Assembly: GCA_949296525.1 (NCBI GenBank)
Contig: CASFOP010000013.1
Location: forward strand, 1 to 38,941
Direction: 5' to 3'
Source of the DNA: an uncultured bacterium
GTDB taxonomy: Bacteria > Elusimicrobiota > Elusimicrobia > Elusimicrobiales > Elusimicrobiaceae
DNA length: 38,941 bases
Positions 33,922 to 38,941 of this stretch are shown in pieces. Position numbers and translations under genes: made by a program. The notes below the pieces were generated by a model, which saw nothing but the letters and a program-made list of their open reading frames with translations, was not told the origin of the DNA and did not search any database. How positions within the stretch are numbered: position 1 is the stretch's first letter; each line of letters opens with the position of its first letter.

Positions 33922-35783
33922 GCGGCCTCCTCTTCTTTGCCGGACATAATATGCTCGCACTGCTGGCTTAAAAACAGCCAGCGTTCTTCCGCGTCGGAAA
34001 TCTGGTCGCCCAGCAGGGCCAGCTCTATGCTGTTGTCGGCGTCGTAACGCTGCAGGAGCAGATTTTCCAGTTCCTGTTTGCGCTTGTTGAGTTTTTCCAG
34101 TTTTTTGTCCAGCTCGCGGATTTCTTTTTTCAGCGGGGCCAGCTCGGCGCGGCGGCGCGCGGCGTTTTGGCGGCGGGCCTCGGCAGAGTTTTCTTTGTCG
34201 CTGGCCTGGCCCGCGCGGCCGTTTTTGGTCAGCAGGCTGTTTTTGTAATCTTCCAAATCTCCGCGGTAAATCCGGCAGGTGCCGTCTTTGACCAGCCACA
34301 GGGTGTCGCAGGCCATTTCTATGACGTGCAAATCATGCGTAATCAGCACCACCGCGCCTTCATAGGCGTTGAGCGCCTCCAGCAGAGCCTGGCGCGAAAG
34401 AATGTCCAGGTGGTTGGTCGGCTCGTCCAAAATCAGCAAATGCGGCGCGTCACGCGTGATGAGCGCCAGCAACAGGCGGGACTTTTCCCCGCCGGAAAGC
34501 TTGCCTATCAGCGTGTCGGACTTGGCCTTGTTTAAGCCGAACGCCCCCAGCTGGGCGCGGATTTGGGTTTCGGTGCTCTGCGGCATCAGTTCCGAGAGCT
34601 GTTCATACGGCGTTTTGTCCACGTCCAGTTCTTCGGTCTGGTGCTGGGAAAAATACGCAATTTTAATTTTTTTGGCCACGGTCATGCGCCCGCTCATCAA
34701 AAGCAAACGGTGCGACAGGATTTTGGCCAGCGTGGATTTGCCGTTGCCGTTGGCGCCCAGAAGCGCGATGCGGTCGTCGGGCTCCACGCGCAGCGTCAAA
34801 TGCTGCAATACGGGCTTGTCATCATAACCCGCCACGCCGTCCTCTATGGTAATCAGGGCCTGCGTCAGGCGCGAAGGCGAAGGAAACTGAAAATGCACTT
34901 CGGGATCTTTAATGACGGCGGGAGGCTCCCCCATTTTTTCAATCATTTTAATACGGCTCTGGGCCTGCTTGGCCTTGCTGGCTTTGTAGCGGAAACGATC
35001 CACAAAAGACTGCAAATGCGCCACCACGCGCTCATGCTTGGCCGCGGCCAGGCGCGCGCCTTCCTGCTCGGCTTCACGCGTGCGTTCATAGGTATCATAA
35101 TTGCCGTTATAGAGTTTCAGCTGCGCCTGCTCCACATGCACGATTTTATCGCACAGGCGGTTTAAAATGTGCCGGTCATGGCTGATGAGCAGGACGGTTT
35201 TGTCCGTCTTGGCCAGGTAATTTTCCAGCCAGGCGGAAGTTTCCAAATCCAGGTGGTTGGTCGGCTCGTCCAACAGCAGGCAGTTGCTGGGCGCGTACAG
35301 CGTGGCGGCCAAATTGGCGCGCACCTGCCAGCCGCCGGAAAACTCTTTTAACGGGCGCTCAAAATCGGCGTTTTCAAACCCCAGTCCGCTTAAAATGGCG
35401 CTGGCTTTGGCCTTGGCCGCGTGTGCGCCCAGGCTGTCCAGACGGTCATAAATTTCGGCCATGCGCTCACCGGATAAATCCGTGCGGGTCAACTCCCGCT
35501 CCAAACGCGTGATTTCCTTATCCGCTTCCAGCACAAATTCCAGCAGTTTTTTGGACGGGTCTTTAATGTCCTGCGCCACGGAAGCGATTTGCGTGCCGCG
35601 CGAGATTTCTATTTTTCCCCCGTCCGGGAACAGCTCCCCCGTAATGAGCTTAAACAGCGTGGATTTGCCGCACCCGTTCAGGCCCACCACGCCCACCTTT
35701 AAACCGTCCGGCAGGAGCAGGTTGGCATTTTCAAACAGGGTGCGCAGCCCGAAATGGAAGGATAAATCTTTGATCTCTATCAT
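33918..35783 (-). CDS. ABC-F family ATP-binding protein (ribosome-associated type)
   Basis: A soluble protein of 621 aa with two ABC ATPase domains and no membrane segment. Domain 1 has Walker A GLNGCGKS (34-41), signature FSGGWQ and LLLDEPTNHLD. Domain 2 has Walker A GANGNGKS, signature LSGGEKSRLLLA and LILDEPTNHLD. The linker of about 80 residues between domains is rich in Arg, Lys and Glu. The C-terminus (about 530-610) is a predicted coiled coil (KEIRELDKKLEKLNKRKQ). This is the Uup/YheS-type layout of translation factors acting at the ribosomal E site. The ATG lies 8 nt after a perfect TATAAT, with no ribosome binding site. The stop overlaps the DEAD-box GTG. Confidence 0.9.
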   Translation of the reverse strand: MIEIKDLSFHFGLRTLFENANLLLPDGLKVGVVGLNGCGKSTLFKLITGELFPDGGKIEISRGTQIASVAQDIKDPSKKLLEFVLEADKEITRLERELTRTDLSGERMAEIYDRLDSLGAHAAKAKASAILSGLGFENADFERPLKEFSGGWQVRANLAATLYAPSNCLLLDEPTNHLDLETSAWLENYLAKTDKTVLLISHDRHILNRLCDKIVHVEQAQLKLYNGNYDTYERTREAEQEGARLAAAKHERVVAHLQSFVDRFRYKASKAKQAQSRIKMIEKMGEPPAVIKDPEVHFQFPSPSRLTQALITIEDGVAGYDDKPVLQHLTLRVEPDDRIALLGANGNGKSTLAKILSHRLLLMSGRMTVAKKIKIAYFSQHQTEELDVDKTPYEQLSELMPQSTETQIRAQLGAFGLNKAKSDTLIGKLSGGEKSRLLLALITRDAPHLLILDEPTNHLDILSRQALLEALNAYEGAVVLITHDLHVIEMACDTLWLVKDGTCRIYRGDLEDYKNSLLTKNGRAGQASDKENSAEARRQNAARRRAELAPLKKEIRELDKKLEKLNKRKQELENLLLQRYDADNSIELALLGDQISDAEERWLFLSQQCEHIMSGKEEEAA

Positions 35784-35791
35784 GTAAATAT

Positions 35792-35797
35792 ATTATA
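35792..35797 (-). promoter_or_regulatory. -10 box of the ABC-F/DEAD-box operon
   Basis: A perfect TATAAT on the minus strand, 8 nt before the ABC-F ATG. The 5' leader would be at most one or two bases. Confidence 0.45.
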
Positions 35798-35877
35798 GAA
35801 AATTTCCGTCTCACTCCGTCGGAAAACATAGGTTTTCTGACGGGGCGCCGTCGCGGCGGGAAAAACGGCAAATTTGC

Positions 35878-35883
35878 TAGAAT
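35878..35883 (+). promoter_or_regulatory. -10 box of ftsA, placed for a leaderless mRNA
   Basis: TAGAAT followed by GGCTCC and the ATG, a 6-nt gap. No good -35 is seen 17 bases upstream. The weak GGCTCC does not form a Shine-Dalgarno site. Confidence 0.35.
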
Positions 35884-35889
35884 GGCTCC

Positions 35890-37044
35890 ATGAGCCAGAA
35901 CTTTATCGCGCTGGACTTTGGCAGCGGCCAAATTTCCGCCGTACTGACCGTATATGACGAAGACACGGGCACCTGCCGCGTGCGCCATGCCGCGCGGGTC
36001 ATTTGCCCCGCCGTCAGCGCGTGTTATATTCTGGATTTTAATGCCGCAGTGCGCGCCGTAGGCCGCCTGCTGGAAGAAATGAGCGATTACGCAACCTTCA
36101 CCCCCACCGTGGCCGTCGGTCTGCGCGGGGATTTTTTGAGTTTCCGCCGCGCCGGAGGCTGCCAGTCCGTGGAAGGGCGCAACCATGTCATTACCGAGCG
36201 AGATGTGCGCGCCGCGCTGGACAATTCCGTCCCCGCTAATTTGGACGAAAACCTGGAAGTGGTGGATTTGCGCCCGCAGACTTTTACCATAGACGGCAAA
36301 ACCGGCGTGCAAAACCCCGTGGGGCTGGTAAGTTTCTTTTTGGAAGCGGAAACATTTTTGTCCGTCGGTCTGCGCAGCCATTTGGCCAACTTAAACCGCG
36401 TCATGGCCGCCGCCGGCTGTGAAGATTTTGAAGCCGTGCCCACCGTGCTGGCCCTGTGCGAAAGCCTGCTAAAGCCCGAAGAGAAAAAATCCGGCGTCCT
36501 GCTTTTGGACATCGGCGCGGCCAACAGTTCCGCCGCGCTGTACCACAAAGGCATGCTGGAAGACGCGCGGGAAATGCCTTTCGGCGCGGACGTTATTTTG
36601 CAGGAAGTGGCCGATGTGCTGCAAAACGACCTGGACGGCGCGCGCCAGGCCCTGAAAAACTATTCCTACGGCGACGATGAAATCATGGACGACGTATTGG
36701 ACGAAGCCGCGCGCAAACTTCTGCTCAAAATACAGGCGGAACTGCGCCAGTCTTTGCCCTACATAAAATACGCCCCCGCCCAGGCCGTGCTGAGCGGCGG
36801 AGGAGCGGGCCTGCATGTAAAAAACGCCGCCAAAAGCGTGCTGGGGCTGCGCCGCGCGCGCATAGGCGCGCATGATGATTTAATCTCCGACGGGGAAGAT
36901 CTGCTCGCCCCGCAATACACTTCTGCCCTCTCTTTGGCGCTCTATTCCCAAAAACACGGAGGGCGTACCGAACCCGTTTCCGCCGCCAAGGAAAAAGCCG
37001 CCGGATTTTTTGACCGCATGCTGGCCAAACTGGGGCTGAATTAA
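35890..37044 (+). CDS. ftsA: FtsA-like cell division protein (actin family)
   Basis: A 384-aa actin-fold ATPase that would anchor FtsZ to the membrane. The phosphate-1 loop is ALDFGSGQI (7-15). The FtsA-specific 1C domain is recognisable from RDVRAALDNSVPANLDENLE to FTIDGKTGVQNPVG. Phosphate-2 is LLLDIGAANSS (DIGAAN instead of the usual DIGGGT), and the adenosine motif is AVLSGGGAGL. The C-terminus AAGFFDRMLAKLGLN is an amphipathic helix like the FtsA membrane tail. It is somewhat shorter than usual. ftsZ does not follow; the next gene is a membrane protein of unknown function. PilM was considered, but the 1C pattern and tail favour FtsA. Confidence 0.8.
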   Translation: MSQNFIALDFGSGQISAVLTVYDEDTGTCRVRHAARVICPAVSACYILDFNAAVRAVGRLLEEMSDYATFTPTVAVGLRGDFLSFRRAGGCQSVEGRNHVITERDVRAALDNSVPANLDENLEVVDLRPQTFTIDGKTGVQNPVGLVSFFLEAETFLSVGLRSHLANLNRVMAAAGCEDFEAVPTVLALCESLLKPEEKKSGVLLLDIGAANSSAALYHKGMLEDAREMPFGADVILQEVADVLQNDLDGARQALKNYSYGDDEIMDDVLDEAARKLLLKIQAELRQSLPYIKYAPAQAVLSGGGAGLHVKNAAKSVLGLRRARIGAHDDLISDGEDLLAPQYTSALSLALYSQKHGGRTEPVSAAKEKAAGFFDRMLAKLGLN

Positions 37045-37113
37045 CGCGTTTTCTATTCTCATAACCCGGAAATTTTGTATATTTTTCTTATGCATATTCA
37101 CAGAGGTAAAATA

Positions 37114-38142
37114 ATGCGCATAAAAATTACACATCCGGACGACCTCGCGGCCCGAAACGAATTGATTATTGTGTTGCTTTTCTCTTTACTTACCATTATA
37201 GTATGGAGTTGTTTTACCATTGATGGCAGTACCATGGATGATATTCTCGCGGACAGAGATGCCTCCTTGTGTCTGCTGTCATTGTTCGCAGTTATAGGGT
37301 ATTTTCTGTTTCATTCGCTTTATCTGCTCTGGGTAAAGCGTGCCGAGCGGCGCAAAAACGGACCGGATGTAAAAGCCCTGGAGTTTACCGCCCAAGGGGT
37401 GAGCATATACCGTCCGCCGCTGGCGCCGTTGTTTTTCCCGTACGGGGAAACTTCTTTTTCCCTGGAAGTAATAGCCATTAAAAAAAGAAACAAACATACG
37501 TATTGGTATACGGTATCTGCCGTATATATGACGTTTAGGCAAAAAGATGCGGAGATTTGTATTCCCTGCGGCATATACCGCAAACGCAAACAGCTGCGCC
37601 CCCTGCTGGACGCCAGACACCGCTTCGCCTCGTTTGCGCTGACCGTGGAATCGTTTAGTAAGCAGGAGGTCAAAACCCTCTGCCACCAACAGGAAAATAC
37701 AGAGTTGCTCCGGGAAATAGAAACCATGGATGATGAAATGCGCCAGGAACTGAATATGGACAGGGAACTGCAAGAAATCTCTCAAATGCTTAAAGAGCAG
37801 CAGGAGCCGGAAGCAGTGCCCGCCATACGGCAAGAATTGGAAGATTATATGAAATACGGAGCCTGGCCCGCGCTGTCGGATGGTATGCGCAGTGCATTTA
37901 TTCTTTATGGTCTGATGATTCTGGCCGGAAGTATTTACATGACCTCCCTGTTTTATATGGACATGGACAAGGAGCTTTTTGAGTTGCTGTGGTGGATACC
38001 TCTTTACTTTCTGGTATTGTCTGCGGTTCTGGTGTATATAGGGATAAAAGACTGGCTGACCGTCCGAAAGCTCAAACGCTTAAAATCCCGGGATTTGGAA
38101 AACCGGCAAAGAGCGGCCGCTCCGGATACGGCACAAAAATAA
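37114..38142 (+). CDS. Membrane protein of unknown function, tandem family copy 1
   Basis: I do not recognise this 342-aa protein. Two hydrophobic segments lie near the N-terminus (about 16-36 and 51-73), followed by a soluble domain starting RRKNGPDVKALEFTAQGVS (79-97). Next comes a Glu/Gln-rich stretch with coiled-coil character (about 180-235), two more hydrophobic segments (about 258-282 and 288-310) and a basic tail. The soluble part has an IYRPPL...LFFPYGET strand pattern. AGAGGT precedes ATG 37114, and the next gene's start aligns with it. An in-frame ATG at 37090 lies 6 nt after a TATATT and is the alternative. It follows ftsA by 69 bases. Confidence 0.75.
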   Translation: MRIKITHPDDLAARNELIIVLLFSLLTIIVWSCFTIDGSTMDDILADRDASLCLLSLFAVIGYFLFHSLYLLWVKRAERRKNGPDVKALEFTAQGVSIYRPPLAPLFFPYGETSFSLEVIAIKKRNKHTYWYTVSAVYMTFRQKDAEICIPCGIYRKRKQLRPLLDARHRFASFALTVESFSKQEVKTLCHQQENTELLREIETMDDEMRQELNMDRELQEISQMLKEQQEPEAVPAIRQELEDYMKYGAWPALSDGMRSAFILYGLMILAGSIYMTSLFYMDMDKELFELLWWIPLYFLVLSAVLVYIGIKDWLTVRKLKRLKSRDLENRQRAAAPDTAQK

Positions 38143-38163
38143 ACGCAAAAGGAAAAGAAAAAG

Positions 38164-38941
38164 ATGCACATAAAAATTAAACATCCCACAGAATGGGCCG
38201 CCGCCACTATGTTGCGCCGCGGACTCGTCACGGGAATAGTCATTTTCGCCTTTTTGTATTTTGCCCCGCTGGAAGAAATATTTTGTTCCGGCGGCGGAGA
38301 GTTCTGCCCGAAAGCCGTCTCTTTCGGGGCGTTTCTGGCGTTTGCTGCGGCTCTTTTTTTAATAGTCGTTCCCGTTTATATCTTATACAGGGAACGGCAC
38401 GAGCGGCGCAAAAACGGCCCGGATGTTACGGCCCTGGAGTTTACCGCCCAGGGCGTGAGCGTATACCGCCCGCCGCTGACGCCGCTGTTTTTCCCGTATA
38501 CGGAAACCGCATTTGAACTAACAGCCAAAGCCGCCGTCAAACGATCTTCATATTTATACAGCTTCGTTGTCCCCGCCGTGCAAATAAAATTAACAAACGC
38601 CGCGGCTTGCGTTTCCGTGCCGCACCGCATTAGCAGCCTGCGGCGGGTGCTGCCGCTGTTGGATATGCGTCAGAAATTTGCTTCTTTTTCGCTTCACACG
38701 GAGCCGTTGGAAAAGCCGAAAAAAACATATGCGGAAAAAACGGAGCCTCCCGAAGTCAGCGAAATACGCCGCATACTGGAGGATTATATGCAATACGGGG
38801 TTTTGCCCCCCATGTCCGGCGATATGCGCGCGACATTTGAGATGTTTGGGCTCATTTTCATAGGGGCGGCGGGGTATTTTTATTTTAAATTGTTCGGCCT
38901 GTCCACACCGGACGTGCCGGGTGTGCTTATTCTGCTGCTGC
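38164..38941 (+). CDS. Membrane protein of unknown function, tandem family copy 2 (cut by window end)
   Basis: The frame is open from ATG 38164 to the window edge (259 codons), so the C-terminus is missing. It is a paralogue of the preceding gene. It starts MHIKIKHPTE against MRIKITHPDD, and has two N-terminal hydrophobic segments (about 16-36 and 53-75). It shares RRKNGPDVTALEFTAQGVS with a following YRPPL.PLFFPY block, and ends in EDYMQYGVLPPMSGDMRATF before a third hydrophobic segment. The Glu/Gln-rich coiled-coil insert of copy 1 is largely missing here. AAAGGAAAAG precedes the ATG, 21 bases after the copy 1 stop, so they form one operon. The function is unknown. Confidence 0.75.
   Translation, partial: MHIKIKHPTEWAAATMLRRGLVTGIVIFAFLYFAPLEEIFCSGGGEFCPKAVSFGAFLAFAAALFLIVVPVYILYRERHERRKNGPDVTALEFTAQGVSVYRPPLTPLFFPYTETAFELTAKAAVKRSSYLYSFVVPAVQIKLTNAAACVSVPHRISSLRRVLPLLDMRQKFASFSLHTEPLEKPKKTYAEKTEPPEVSEIRRILEDYMQYGVLPPMSGDMRATFEMFGLIFIGAAGYFYFKLFGLSTPDVPGVLILLL

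Noticed and set aside
33922..34299. N-terminal extension of the DEAD-box gene by about 126 codons
   Set aside because: It lies over the ABC-F coding region, has a basic low-complexity translation, and a good ribosome binding site plus GTGA overlap mark the start at 33921.
1..38941. CRISPR array, prophage, insertion sequence or integron
   Set aside because: No regularly spaced repeats, transposase or integrase frames, or phage structural genes were recognised on either strand.

Overview
The window looks like a chromosomal segment of a Gram-negative, probably anaerobic, gut-type bacterium. The best guess is the Elusimicrobiota (Elusimicrobium or Avelusimicrobium-like). This is an inference from three things: six intact pilin-like genes scattered singly among housekeeping genes, all with near-identical N-terminal helices and unrelated C-termini; an [FeFe]-hydrogenase maturase; and a full set of lipid A, Kdo and heptose genes beside an outer-membrane porin. 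No phage, transposase, CRISPR array or rRNA was seen. Gene density is high, and most intergenic gaps hold a recognisable terminator or promoter.

Layout. 1-1000: tRNA-Ala(CGC) and pilin A (minus). 1049-3816: asnS and hydG (plus). 3889-4428: pilin B (minus). 4465-9804: a structured leader, two tandem YfcC-family carriers, then a sodium:solute symporter overlapping thiamine pyrophosphokinase (plus). 9801-12727: a pilin remnant, then the minus-strand operon dapF-dapL-pilin C. 12812-13507: uppS (plus). 13548-15453: pilin D and lpxK (minus). 15563-19902: the envelope operon lpxL-gmhB-DUF3108 lipoprotein-hldA-kdsB (plus). 20048-21637: pyrG. 21683-30198: pilin E and the pair alpha-2-macroglobulin/pbpC (minus). 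30397-32319: a porin (minus) divergent from pilin F (plus). 32404-35783: ABC-F protein and DEAD-box helicase (minus). 35890-38941: ftsA, then two tandem paralogous membrane proteins of unknown function, the second cut by the window end.

Much of the window concerns building and guarding the envelope. DapF and DapL make meso-diaminopimelate, UppS makes the lipid carrier, PbpC and the macroglobulin act in the periplasm, LpxK/LpxL/GmhB/HldA/KdsB make lipid A and inner core, PyrG supplies CTP (also used by KdsB), and FtsA acts in division.

The most interesting signals are regulatory. Four pilin genes have a run of 10-13 T between their putative -35 and -10 boxes (spacers 16-18), an arrangement that could make them phase-variable. 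Several genes also have a -10-like hexamer exactly 6 nt before the ATG with no Shine-Dalgarno sequence, which suggests leaderless mRNAs. Both claims come from reading the sequence and are untested.
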